Source of the DNA: Rhodobacter sp. Har01
Lineage (GTDB): Bacteria > Pseudomonadota > Alphaproteobacteria > Rhodobacterales > Rhodobacteraceae
NCBI RefSeq assembly: GCF_020564565.1
Contig: NZ_JAJCTD010000004.1
Location: 248,001 to 312,000 of the forward strand
Length of the DNA stretch: 64,000 nucleotides
Direction of reading: 5' to 3'
Shown: piece after piece, positions 21,899-29,165 of the stretch
How the letters are laid out: every line of letters begins with the position of its first letter
Numbering within the stretch: position 1 is the stretch's first letter
Made by a program: the position numbers and the translations under genes
Notes under the pieces: generated by a model
Told to the model about the DNA's origin: nothing
Databases searched by the model: none
The model's input: the letters and a program-made list of their open reading frames with translations, nothing else

Positions 21899-22760
21899 TG
21901 TACAGGCCCGAGGCGACGATCACCGCGATGCCGGTCACGGTGATCCGGTTCGGCAGGTCGTCGAAGATCAGATAGCCCATCAGCACGGCCACCACGATCT
22001 CGAAGTAATGCAGCGGTGCCAGCGTGGCCGAGGGCGCGAATTTCAGCGCATAGGTCATGCAGATGTGGCTGACCGCGGCCCAGAAGCCGACGCCGAACAG
22101 CCACAGCCAGCCCAGGCCCTGCGGCCAGATCGGGTCAAGCGCGGGCAGCGCGCCGCCGTCGAAGGCCAGCATCACCGGCAGGCACAGGGCCAGGCCGGTC
22201 CAGCTGGTGTGAAACTGCATGGCCACGGGGTGCATGTAGACCGAGATGGCGCGAGTGACGAGCATGTAGAAGGCGAAAAAGACGGCCGTGCCCAGCGGCC
22301 ACAGCGCGACCAGACCGAACACGGCAAGCGAGGGCTGGATCACCATCAGCGCGCCGCCAAAGCCCACCAGGCAGGCGGCCAGGCGGCGCGGGCCGACATG
22401 GTCGCCAAAGATCAGCGGGCCAAGCAGCAGCAGGATGAACGGCTCGACAAAGGCGATGGCCAGCGCATCGGCCAGCGGCATGACGGCAATGCCCGAGACG
22501 AAGGAAAAGGTGGACAGGATAAGGAATACCGCGCGCAGCGTGACGAAACCCAGCGCGCGGCGGTCCAGCCGCAGGGACAGGCCCATCGCCAGCACCACCG
22601 GCAGCATCAGCGCGCCCTGCACCACAAAGCGCGCCGTAGTGATCTGGCCCACCGGCAGGCCGGCCTCGGCGGCCAGCTTGGACGAGACATCCAGAAGCGG
22701 GGCCAGCACGCAGAAGGCCAGCATCAGCAGGACGCCGGGAAGGATGCGGTCTGTGTTCAT
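21825..22760 (-). CDS. DMT-family (EamA) transporter
   Basis: 311 residues with about ten hydrophobic helices in two EamA repeats (residues about 8-140 and 150-285); the repeat pattern is seen in [13 protein letters not shown] and LFFAFYMLVTRAISVYM-type segments. It is an inner-membrane metabolite exporter or importer whose substrate cannot be read from sequence. The start at 22760 places the first helix at the N-terminus; an upstream frame extension to 22859 enters the repeat region. The 3' end overlaps thiN by 74 bases. Confidence 0.86.
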   Translation of the reverse strand: MNTDRILPGVLLMLAFCVLAPLLDVSSKLAAEAGLPVGQITTARFVVQGALMLPVVLAMGLSLRLDRRALGFVTLRAVFLILSTFSFVSGIAVMPLADALAIAFVEPFILLLLGPLIFGDHVGPRRLAACLVGFGGALMVIQPSLAVFGLVALWPLGTAVFFAFYMLVTRAISVYMHPVAMQFHTSWTGLALCLPVMLAFDGGALPALDPIWPQGLGWLWLFGVGFWAAVSHICMTYALKFAPSATLAPLHYFEIVVAVLMGYLIFDDLPNRITVTGIAVIVASGLYIIHRERLAHRDRAASAEAEAPAGP

Positions 22761-22841
22761 CCGCCCATGGCTAGCCGGCCCCCGACCGCGCGGCCAGTCC
22801 GAAAACGACACGCGTCCCGGGCCAGCCGTCGTGATCTTGCT

Positions 22842-23123
22842 GGGCGCCTTGCGGCGCAAGCCCTTGGTCTCGTCGTCGCGCTTGCGCGCTCCTCCTCAGC
22901 GGCGGGGGCCAGCCCCCGCACCCCCGGGATATTTGGGGACAGATGAAGCGAACGTTCGGCTTTCATCTGTCTTCAAATATCCCCGCCGGAGGCATCCCCG
23001 GCGAATGCCGGGTGCCAGGCCACAAACGATGCGTCGCATTGATGCCGGGCGGCCGAGCCGGTTGGCGCGCTTGCGCGCCTGAGGCGAGAGACTGGCTTGC
23101 GGCCGCGCTTGCGCGGACGCTCC
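22842..23123 (+). repeat. Multi-hairpin intergenic element, copy D (forward)
   Basis: Lies in the 435-base gap between the divergently transcribed DMT transporter and secG genes; no gene is seen in the gap. It has GCGCCTTGCGGCGC, CTCGTCGTCGCG, a GCGGGGGC/GCCCCCGC hairpin and a core 22926-22983 in which GGGATATTTG pairs with CAAATATCCC and ACAGATGAA with TTCATCTGT. The CCGCCGGAGGC tail, GAGCCGGTTGGCGCGCTTGCGCGC and a final GCGGCCGCG-type hairpin follow. Because both neighbours start here, this copy cannot serve only as a terminator. Confidence 0.86.
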
Positions 23124-23195
23124 ACTGCGCTGGCGCCCTTGCACGGAGGGCCGCTTCCGCCTAGATAGCCGCATCGGCCGCGAAGGACCCACCGC

Positions 23196-23612
23196 ATGGA
23201 AACCGTCATCCTTACCGTCCACCTGATCCTGGCGCTTCTGCTGATCGGGGTGGTTCTTCTGCAGCGCAACGAAGGCGGCGCGCTGCTGTCGGGCGGCGGC
23301 AACATGCAGGCCCGCGGCCAGGCCACCGCCCTGACCAAGCTGACCTGGGTCTTTGCCGCGGCCTTCATCGCCACCTCGATCACGCTCACCGTGCTGGGGA
23401 CGCGCGGCGCGGGCACGGGTTCGGTGGTCGATACCGCCGCCCCCTCCGCCCCGGCCTCTGAGGCACCGGCCCCCGTCGTTCCCGGCGCCGATCTCCTGCC
23501 CCCTGGCCCGGCCGATGCACCCGCCGCACCGCCCGCCCCCGCCCCGGCCCCCGCCCCTGCCCCTGCGCCCGCCTCGGGTGACGGCTCGGGCGACAGCAAG
23601 CCCGCCCCCTGA
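23196..23612 (+). CDS. secG: Preprotein translocase subunit SecG
   Basis: 138 residues. Two transmembrane helices (about 3-22 and 53-72) flank the conserved LLQRNEGGALLSGGGNMQAR loop, the SecG signature. It assists SecYE during protein export. The C-terminal 60 residues are an Ala/Pro-rich extension ending in an APAPAPAPAPAPAS run coded by a short GC-rich repeat, longer than in enterobacterial SecG but common in Rhodobacterales. It precedes pyrG by 148 bases on the same strand. Confidence 0.92.
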   Translation: METVILTVHLILALLLIGVVLLQRNEGGALLSGGGNMQARGQATALTKLTWVFAAAFIATSITLTVLGTRGAGTGSVVDTAAPSAPASEAPAPVVPGADLLPPGPADAPAAPPAPAPAPAPAPAPASGDGSGDSKPAP

Positions 23613-23760
23613 CCACAATCCTTTGACGGGACTTGCCCACCGCCGACAGCATCTTGCGGCGACCGGTTGCGCATGAGCGCGCGCAACGTTATACCCCAAA
23701 TCCCGTGGTGCCGCGATTCCACCTGCCCCGAATCGCGCTGTTTGACACGGGAGTCCCGCC

Positions 23761-25404
23761 TTGGCGCGTTACATCTTCATCACCGGCGGCGTGGTTTCCT
23801 CCCTCGGCAAGGGCCTGGCCTCCGCCGCCCTCGGCGCTCTCCTCCAGGCCCGCGGCTACACCGTCCGCCTGCGCAAGCTTGACCCCTACCTGAACGTCGA
23901 CCCCGGCACGATGTCGCCCTTCGAGCATGGCGAGGTCTTCGTCACCGACGACGGCGCGGAGACCGACCTTGACCTCGGCCACTACGAACGCTTCACCGGC
24001 GTCTCGGCCCGCCAGACCGACAGCATCTCCTCGGGCCGCATCTACTCCAACGTCCTCGAAAAGGAACGCCGCGGCGACTACCTGGGCAAGACCATCCAGG
24101 TCATCCCCCACGTCACCAACGAAATCAAGGACTTCCTCCGCATCGGCGACGCCGAGGTGGACTTCATGCTGTGCGAGATCGGCGGCACCGTCGGCGACAT
24201 CGAGGGCCTGCCGTTCTTCGAAGCCATCCGCCAGTTCATCCACGAACGCCCGCGCGGGCAATCCATCCTGATGCACCTGACGCTCTTGCCCTACCTCGCG
24301 GCCAGCGGCGAGCTGAAGACCAAGCCCACCCAGCACAGCGTCAAGGAACTGCAATCCATCGGCCTCGCCCCCGACGTCCTGGTCTGCCGCTCCGAACACC
24401 CGATCCCCGACCGTGAACGCGAAAAGATCGCCCTCTTCTGCAACGTCCGCAAGGACCACGTCATCCCCGCCTACGACCTCAAGACCATCTACAACGCCCC
24501 GCTCGCCTACCACAAAGCCGGCCTCGACCAGGCCGTCCTCGACGCCTTCGGCATCACCCCGGCGCCGAAACCCAACCTCGCCCGCTGGGAAGACGTGATG
24601 GACCGCCTGACCCACCCGGAAGGCGAGGTCCGCGTCGCCATCGTCGGCAAGTACACCCAGCTGGAAGACGCCTACAAATCCATCGCCGAGGCGCTGACCC
24701 ACGGCGGCATGGCGAACCGGACGAAAGTCCGCGCCGAATGGATCGACGCCGAGATCTTCGAACGCGAAGACCCCGCGCCCTGGCTTGAGAACTTCCACGC
24801 CATCCTGGTCCCCGGCGGCTTTGGCGAGCGCGGCACCGAGGGCAAGATCAACGCCGCCCGCTATGCGCGTGAAAAGAAGATCCCCTACCTTGGCATCTGC
24901 CTCGGCATGCAGATGGCGGTGATCGAGGCCGCCCGCACCCTGGTCGGCCTCAAGAACGCCGGGTCCGAGGAGTTCGACCACGAAGCCGGCGCCAAGCGCT
25001 TCATCCCCGTCGTCTATCACCTCAAGGAATGGGTTCAGGGCAACCACACCGTCACCCGCAAGGCCTCGGACGCCAAGGGCGGCACCATGCGGCTGGGCGC
25101 CTACACCGCCAACCTCAAACCCGGCTCGGCCGTGGCCCGCATCTACGGCACCACCGTGATCGAGGAACGCCACCGCCACCGCTACGAGGTCGACATCCAG
25201 TACCGCGACCAGCTCGAGGCCTGCGGCCTGGTCTTCTCGGGCATGAGCCCGGACGGCAAACTGCCCGAGATCGTCGAGGTCAAGGACCACCCCTGGTTCA
25301 TCGGCGTCCAGTTCCACCCCGAGCTGAAGTCGAAACCGTTCGCCCCGCATCCGCTGTTTGCGGATTTTGTAAGGGCGGCGGTGGAGGTCTCCCGCCTCGT
25401 GTAG
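23761..25404 (+). CDS. pyrG: CTP synthase
   Basis: 547 residues from a TTG start. No ATG is available at the conserved [21 protein letters not shown]-terminus, and GGGAG lies 8 bases upstream. The synthetase domain (1-270) has the P-loop and [11 protein letters not shown]. The glutaminase domain has the nucleophile Cys380 in [11 protein letters not shown] and a C-terminal FHPELKS with the catalytic His/Glu. It makes CTP from UTP and glutamine. The last 93 bases recur in diverged form at 25961-26053, on the far side of the DUF4160/DUF2442 pair. Confidence 0.95.
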   Translation: MARYIFITGGVVSSLGKGLASAALGALLQARGYTVRLRKLDPYLNVDPGTMSPFEHGEVFVTDDGAETDLDLGHYERFTGVSARQTDSISSGRIYSNVLEKERRGDYLGKTIQVIPHVTNEIKDFLRIGDAEVDFMLCEIGGTVGDIEGLPFFEAIRQFIHERPRGQSILMHLTLLPYLAASGELKTKPTQHSVKELQSIGLAPDVLVCRSEHPIPDREREKIALFCNVRKDHVIPAYDLKTIYNAPLAYHKAGLDQAVLDAFGITPAPKPNLARWEDVMDRLTHPEGEVRVAIVGKYTQLEDAYKSIAEALTHGGMANRTKVRAEWIDAEIFEREDPAPWLENFHAILVPGGFGERGTEGKINAARYAREKKIPYLGICLGMQMAVIEAARTLVGLKNAGSEEFDHEAGAKRFIPVVYHLKEWVQGNHTVTRKASDAKGGTMRLGAYTANLKPGSAVARIYGTTVIEERHRHRYEVDIQYRDQLEACGLVFSGMSPDGKLPEIVEVKDHPWFIGVQFHPELKSKPFAPHPLFADFVRAAVEVSRLV

Positions 25405-25424
25405 GGTGCGTGATCGCACGCACC
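25401..25424 (+). repeat. GTAGGGTG hairpin, copy 1 (pyrG 3' end)
   Basis: Starts at the pyrG stop codon. GTAGGGTGCG is followed by a stem that can form in two registers (GGTGCG with CGCACC, or GTGCG with CGCAC). The same GTAGGGTG opening plus hairpin recurs at 26567-26588 and 51209-51233. Confidence 0.5.
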
Positions 25425-25477
25425 GCACCTGGTGCAACACCGTTGCCCGAAACGGCGCCCCCGCGTATCCTGCGGCC

Positions 25478-25720
25478 ATGCCCACGGTTTTCCACCACGA
25501 CGGCTTTCGCTTCTTCTTCTATTCGAATGAGGGAAACCCCCGCGAGCCCGCCCATATCCACGTCATGGGCGAAGGCGGCGAAGCGAAGTTCTGGCTACGG
25601 CCCGAGGTCGCCGTGTCGGACAGCCAGGGGCTAACCGCCCGCACCCTGCGCCACCTCGCCTCGGTGGTGGAAGAGCGGCGCGAAGATATCGAAAGGGCAT
25701 GGCATGACCATTTCACCTGA
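25478..25720 (+). CDS. DUF4160 domain protein
   Basis: 80 residues. PTVFHHDGFRFFFYSNEG, REPAHIHVMGEGGEAKFWL and a C-terminal helix ([17 protein letters not shown]) are the DUF4160 pattern. These small proteins are very often paired with DUF2442 proteins, as here, with a 17-base overlap, and the pair has been suspected of being a toxin-antitoxin-like module; this is not established. The pair lies just downstream of pyrG and before a second pyrG 3' end, indicating an acquired cassette. Confidence 0.85.
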   Translation: MPTVFHHDGFRFFFYSNEGNPREPAHIHVMGEGGEAKFWLRPEVAVSDSQGLTARTLRHLASVVEERREDIERAWHDHFT

Positions 25721-25949
25721 GCGCGTCAGTTTCGACGAAGACAGCATGTGGGTCGCCCTGTCGGACGGTCGGATGCTGGGTGTGCCACTGGCCTGGTTCC
25801 CCCGCCTGCTCCACGCCACCCCGGCCCAGCGCGCCGCCGTGACCCTTTCGCCGATGGGCCTGCATTGGGAGGCGTTGGACGAGGATATCTCGGTGGCTGG
25901 CCTGATCGCCGGGAGAGGGGATATGAGCGGGGTGGGGAAGGTGGCGTGA
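25704..25949 (+). CDS. DUF2442 domain protein
   Basis: 81 residues. [28 protein letters not shown] (here described only in part: [12 protein letters not shown] and [11 protein letters not shown]) and [19 protein letters not shown] match DUF2442. The start lies inside the end of the DUF4160 gene, so the two are translationally coupled. The gene ends 11 bases before the duplicated pyrG terminus. Function is unknown; with DUF4160 it may form a two-protein regulatory or toxin-antitoxin-like unit. Confidence 0.85.
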   Translation: MTISPERVSFDEDSMWVALSDGRMLGVPLAWFPRLLHATPAQRAAVTLSPMGLHWEALDEDISVAGLIAGRGDMSGVGKVA

Positions 25950-25960
25950 GCGACGTGCGG

Positions 25961-26053
25961 TTCCACCCCGAGCTGAAGTCGAAACCGTTTGCCCCGCACC
26001 AGTTGTTTGCGGATTTTGTCAGGGCGGCGGTGGAGGTGTCGAGGTTGGTGTGA
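25961..26053 (+). pseudogene. Second copy of the pyrG 3' end (31 codons)
   Basis: These 93 bases align without gaps to the last 93 bases of pyrG (25312-25404). Thirteen bases differ. Only one of 30 amino acids changes (Pro to Gln) and the stop is TGA instead of TAG. The nearly all-synonymous divergence means this end came from a functional pyrG of a related strain, or is the displaced original end, rather than a fresh target duplication. No start codon or upstream pyrG sequence accompanies it. Confidence 0.85.
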
Positions 26054-26057
26054 GGGC

Positions 26058-26552
26058 ATGACGTCCATAGTTGAGCAGAATCTGCCTTCCTCTCTTCTTC
26101 GAGCTTTGGGAGCCTACACTCAGACTTGTGCGCACATCGAGTTGCACACGGCTGTGCTAATTTTAGAGATCGAGAAATACCACCGTGTAGCCCCTTTCAC
26201 AAAAGATGTGTCTTTTCCAGTCCTTCGAAAGCTTACTGCTGGAAATTTACTTAAGAGGCTCAAGAGAACATTGGAGTCGTGTCAGCCGACACCCAAACAT
26301 AGATTCGATGAACTGGTTGGAAGACTCGAAGAAGGCAAAGATGGTCGGGATATTGCCGTCCACGGTGCATTCTATTTTGATCAAGCGAAACAGAGCTTTC
26401 GGGTAAACTTCTTTAAGAAAGTTGGCGATTTATTGGTCGAAGAGCAGACCGAAATTGATAGCGCCCTAGTGGTTTTACACCAAGTTGAGGCCGATAGCAT
26501 CTACGTGGAAATCCTGGAACTTATTGATTTGGTAAGGTCAGGTGCCGCGTGA
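26058..26552 (+). CDS. AT-rich orphan gene, HEPN-like protein of unknown function
   Basis: 164 residues, predicted almost entirely helical. Arg97-DIAV-His102 followed by Gly fits the RX4-6H motif of HEPN ribonucleases (GRDIAVHGAF). It starts 5 bases after the duplicated pyrG end. Base and codon use (many TTA, ATT, AAA, ATA codons) differ sharply from the C/G-ending codons of its neighbours, a strong sign of recent transfer. HEPN proteins act in toxin-antitoxin and abortive-infection systems. No nucleotidyltransferase partner is seen, and the DUF4160/DUF2442 pair is the only neighbouring cargo. Confidence 0.65.
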   Translation: MTSIVEQNLPSSLLRALGAYTQTCAHIELHTAVLILEIEKYHRVAPFTKDVSFPVLRKLTAGNLLKRLKRTLESCQPTPKHRFDELVGRLEEGKDGRDIAVHGAFYFDQAKQSFRVNFFKKVGDLLVEEQTEIDSALVVLHQVEADSIYVEILELIDLVRSGAA

Positions 26553-26566
26553 CAGGCTACCGAGCA

Positions 26567-26588
26567 GTAGGGTGCGCTTAAGCGCACA
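26567..26588 (+). repeat. GTAGGGTG hairpin, copy 2
   Basis: GTAGGG is followed by TGCGCTTAAGCGCA; GTGCGCTT (26573-26580) and AAGCGCAC (26581-26588) form a perfect 16-base palindrome. It lies 14 bases after the HEPN-like gene. Together with copy 1, its GTAGGGTGCG brackets the 1.2 kb accessory segment as a 10-base direct repeat (25401-25410 and 26567-26576). Confidence 0.5.
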
Positions 26589-26611
26589 ATCTATCCCCAC
26601 GCCCGCGCCCC

Positions 26612-26638
26612 GTCAGATTTGCCCAAAGCAAATCTGAC
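26612..26638. repeat. Perfect 11-base hairpin in the rlmJ upstream repeat field
   Basis: GTCAGATTTGC pairs with GCAAATCTGAC around CCAAA. Related GTCAGCTTTGC segments recur inside each 130-base tandem unit that follows. This is the first element of a 481-base gap (26553-27033) that contains no gene. Confidence 0.6.
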
Positions 26639-26663
26639 CGCGCCCGAACCGCCCCCACGGGGC

Positions 26664-26923
26664 GGGCGCGACTGGGGTCGCACCCCAAGAGCCCCGTCGG
26701 TTCGGGCGCGGTCAGCTTTGCTCCCCGGCGGAGGGGCTGCGGACAGCGGAGAAGAGCCTGCAGCATCAGCGCCCGGCCCGCGAAGGCTTTCGCGGGCGCG
26801 ACTGGGGTCGCACCCCAAGAGCCCCGTCGGTTCGGGCGCGGTCAGCTTTGCACCCCGGCGGCGGGGATGCGGACAGCGGGCAAGAGCCTGCTTCATCAGC
26901 ACCCAGCCCGCGAAGGCTTTCGC
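26664..26923 (+). repeat. Two tandem copies of a 130-base unit
   Basis: Copy 1 spans 26664-26793 and copy 2 26794-26923. They share GGGCGCGACTGGGGTCGCAC, CCGTCGGTTCGGGCGCG, GTCAGCTTTGC, GCGGACAGCGG and CGCGAAGGCTTTCGCG with scattered substitutions. Each unit contains small dyads (GGGGTCGCACCCC, CGCGAAGGCTTTCGCG) and has no coding potential consistent with neighbours. The position is just upstream of rlmJ. Confidence 0.82.
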
Positions 26924-26937
26924 GGGCGTTCGGGGCC

Positions 26938-26962
26938 GAAAACAGTCCACTGGACTGTTTTC
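26938..26962. repeat. GAAAACAGTCCA hairpin (12-base arms)
   Basis: GAAAACAGTCCA and TGGACTGTTTTC are separated by one base, giving a near-perfect 25-base palindrome that closes the repeat field 71 bases before rlmJ. On either strand the T-run on the distal arm could assist termination. Confidence 0.6.
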
Positions 26963-27033
26963 TCCCCGCGCGAAGGGCGCGGGGCCGCCCCTCACCCCTT
27001 GCGGCCTGCCCCGCGCCCCTGCTAGGCCGGGCC

Positions 27034-27813
27034 ATGCTTTCCTACCAGCACGCCTATCACGCCGGGAACCTGGCCGATGTCCACAAGCATGCGCTCCTTG
27101 CGTGGACGCTCGACTACCTGATCCGGAAGGACAAACCCCTCAGCTACATCGAGACCCACGCCGGCCGCGGCCTCTACCGGCTGAGCGGCGCCGAGGCCGA
27201 AAAGACCGGCGAGGCGACCAAGGGCATCCTCGCCCACGAAAACTGGTTCCCCGAGGACCACCCCTACGCCCGCGCGCTTCACGATTGCCGGGCGATGAAC
27301 GGGGCCGACAGCTACCCCGGCTCCCCGCTCATCGCCGCGCTGACGCTGCGGGAAACCGACACGATCCACCTGGGCGAGTTGCACCCGCAAGAGCACGCCG
27401 CCCTTGTCGCGGCGTTAACCCCGTGGGGCGCGAACGTTTACAAGCGCGACGGCTTCGACTTGGCCTTGGCTCTGACGCCCCCCACTCCGCGCCGCGGCCT
27501 GCTGCTCTGCGATCCGTCCTATGAGGTGAAGGACGATTACGACAAAATTCCCAAGTTCTTCAGCCTGTTGGCCCGCAAATGGAACGTCGGGACGCTGGTC
27601 CTGTGGTATCCGATCCTGGCCGGCCATCCGCACAAGACCATGCTCAAGGCGCTGCAGGCCCAGCATCCCGACGCCCTGACGCATGAGGTCAGCTTCCCCC
27701 CCGCGCGGCCCGGCCACCGGATGGAAGGCTCGGGCCTCTTCACCGTCAACCCGCCCTATGGCCTTGACGCGGAAGCGAAATCCTTGACGGCCTTGTTCAG
27801 GGCCCTGCGCTGA
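27034..27813 (+). CDS. rlmJ: 23S rRNA (adenine(2030)-N6)-methyltransferase RlmJ
   Basis: 259 residues. MLSYQHAYHAGNLADVHKHA and ETHAGRGLY are highly specific to RlmJ. The N6-adenine methyltransferase catalytic motif reads DPSYE (the usual DPPYE with one change, also seen in other members). It methylates A2030 of 23S rRNA using S-adenosylmethionine. ATG 27034 matches the conserved N-terminus. The repeat field lies upstream; the terB-like gene follows after 14 bases. Confidence 0.93.
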   Translation: MLSYQHAYHAGNLADVHKHALLAWTLDYLIRKDKPLSYIETHAGRGLYRLSGAEAEKTGEATKGILAHENWFPEDHPYARALHDCRAMNGADSYPGSPLIAALTLRETDTIHLGELHPQEHAALVAALTPWGANVYKRDGFDLALALTPPTPRRGLLLCDPSYEVKDDYDKIPKFFSLLARKWNVGTLVLWYPILAGHPHKTMLKALQAQHPDALTHEVSFPPARPGHRMEGSGLFTVNPPYGLDAEAKSLTALFRALR

Positions 27814-27827
27814 TCCAAAGTCACCGC

Positions 27828-28268
27828 ATGTTCGAATCCCTCCTCCGCGGCCTTATGGCCCCCGCCCCCGCCCGCCTGCCCGAACCCGACGCGCGCCTCG
27901 CCCTTGCCGCGCTCTTGGTCCGGGTGGCGAAAACCGACGGCCTCTACGCCGCCGAAGAGGTCGAGCGCATCGACCGCATCCTTGCCACCCGCCACGGCCT
28001 TGGCCCGTTCGAAGCCGCCCGCCTGCGCAGCGATGCCGAGCAACTGGAATCCGAAGCCCCCGACACCGTCCGTTTCACCCGCGCGCTGAAGGCCGCGACG
28101 GCGCATGAGGACCGGGCCGAGCTGATGACCGCGCTGTGGTCGGTCGCCATTGCCGATGGCCTGCGCGATTCCGAAGAAGACCGGCTGATGCGGATGGTGG
28201 CGAACCTTCTGGGCCTGACCGACGTGCAGAACGCGCAAGCCAGGCAAAGGGCGGAACGGGCGGAATGA
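27828..28268 (+). CDS. TerB-like tellurite-resistance/co-chaperone domain protein
   Basis: 146 residues, all helical. Acidic helix pairs DARLALAALLVRVAKTDGLY and ALWSVAIADGLRDSEEDRL bear the two metal-binding-like Asp positions of TerB domains. No other Ter genes are present, so a role in tellurite resistance is not implied; many such proteins are unassigned. It follows rlmJ and overlaps the phnD-like gene as ATGA. Confidence 0.85.
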   Translation: MFESLLRGLMAPAPARLPEPDARLALAALLVRVAKTDGLYAAEEVERIDRILATRHGLGPFEAARLRSDAEQLESEAPDTVRFTRALKAATAHEDRAELMTALWSVAIADGLRDSEEDRLMRMVANLLGLTDVQNAQARQRAERAE

Positions 28269-29035
28269 TCGCCAGCCTTGGCATGTACGACGCCGGCCCC
28301 GCACGCGCCGCGAATGACCGGTTCTGGGTCGCCATCCGCGACCGCCTCCGCGCCCGCAACCTGCCCGCGCCCGAGGCTTTGACCCGCGGCGAGGGCGCCT
28401 TCTGGCCCGCCTGGGAAAGCCCGGACCTCGTGCTGTCGCAGACCTGCGGCTACCCGTTCCGCGCCCGCCTGCAGGGCCGGGTGACCCTGGTCGGCACGCC
28501 GGATCACGGCCTGCCCGGCTGCCCGCCCGGACACTACCGGTCCGTCTTCGTGGCCCGCAAGGACGACCTGCGCGGCCTGAAGGAACTTGCGGCGACCCGC
28601 TTTGCCTGGAACGAAGACCTGTCGCAATCGGGCTGGGCGGGGCCGGTCAGCCACCTTCTGGGCCTTGGGCTGACCCCGCACCCCTGCCTGCGCAGCGGGG
28701 CGCACCGGCTTTCGGCGCTTGCGGTGGCGGAAGGCCGGGCCGACCTGGCCGGGCTGGACGCCGTCACCTGGGCGATGATGCAGGCGGACGGCGATCCCGC
28801 CGCCCCGGCGCTGCGGGTGGTGGCCGAGACGGCGCCTGCCCCCGCCCTGCCCTACATCGCCGCCAAAGGCGCCGACCGGGAGGGCCTTTTCGCGACGCTG
28901 GCCCAGGCCATCGCGGCCCTGACGCCCGAGGACCGCGCCCGCCTGCTTCTGCATGGTCTGGTCGAGATTCCCGCCGCCGCCTACCTGGCCGTGCCCACGC
29001 CGCCCCCGCCTGCCCATTTCGGCGCCGTTTGCTGA
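28265..29035 (+). CDS. PhnD-like periplasmic-binding-fold protein without signal peptide
   Basis: 256 residues with features of phosphate/phosphonate-binding proteins: IASLGMYD at the start, SQTCGYPFR, a YRSVFVARKDDLRGLKEL segment and GRADLAGLDAVTW. There is no signal peptide or lipobox, so it is probably cytoplasmic, unlike transport PhnD proteins, and no phn permease is nearby. It may sense or bind a small oxyanion or be an enzyme on the same fold. The start overlaps the TerB stop by 4 bases. Confidence 0.8.
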   Translation: MIASLGMYDAGPARAANDRFWVAIRDRLRARNLPAPEALTRGEGAFWPAWESPDLVLSQTCGYPFRARLQGRVTLVGTPDHGLPGCPPGHYRSVFVARKDDLRGLKELAATRFAWNEDLSQSGWAGPVSHLLGLGLTPHPCLRSGAHRLSALAVAEGRADLAGLDAVTWAMMQADGDPAAPALRVVAETAPAPALPYIAAKGADREGLFATLAQAIAALTPEDRARLLLHGLVEIPAAAYLAVPTPPPPAHFGAVC

Positions 29036-29165
29036 CCTGATCCGACGCCGTCGCCACATCTTGCGCCGCAAACGCCGTTGCATTGGCCCGCAACATTTGC
29101 CCTATTGGCCGGAACGACCGGCACCGCCAGATGCGCCGGCGACACTCAGGGAAGCGAAAAGGGGC

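Noticed and set aside
25961..26053. Target-site duplication made by a transposase
   Set aside because: The copy is too long (93 bases) and has 13 mostly synonymous differences, so it evolved as coding sequence; no transposase or terminal inverted repeats are present.
26664..26923. Possible CRISPR array
   Set aside because: Only two contiguous 130-base copies with no unique spacers and no cas genes; it is a plain tandem repeat.
26591..27035. Minus-strand frames of 89 to 134 codons in the rlmJ upstream repeat field
   Set aside because: They read through the tandem 130-base units, giving internally repeated peptides without ribosome sites.
27828..28268. Tellurite resistance operon
   Set aside because: Only one TerB-like domain gene is present, with no terC, terD or terZ; the domain is widespread outside tellurite resistance.
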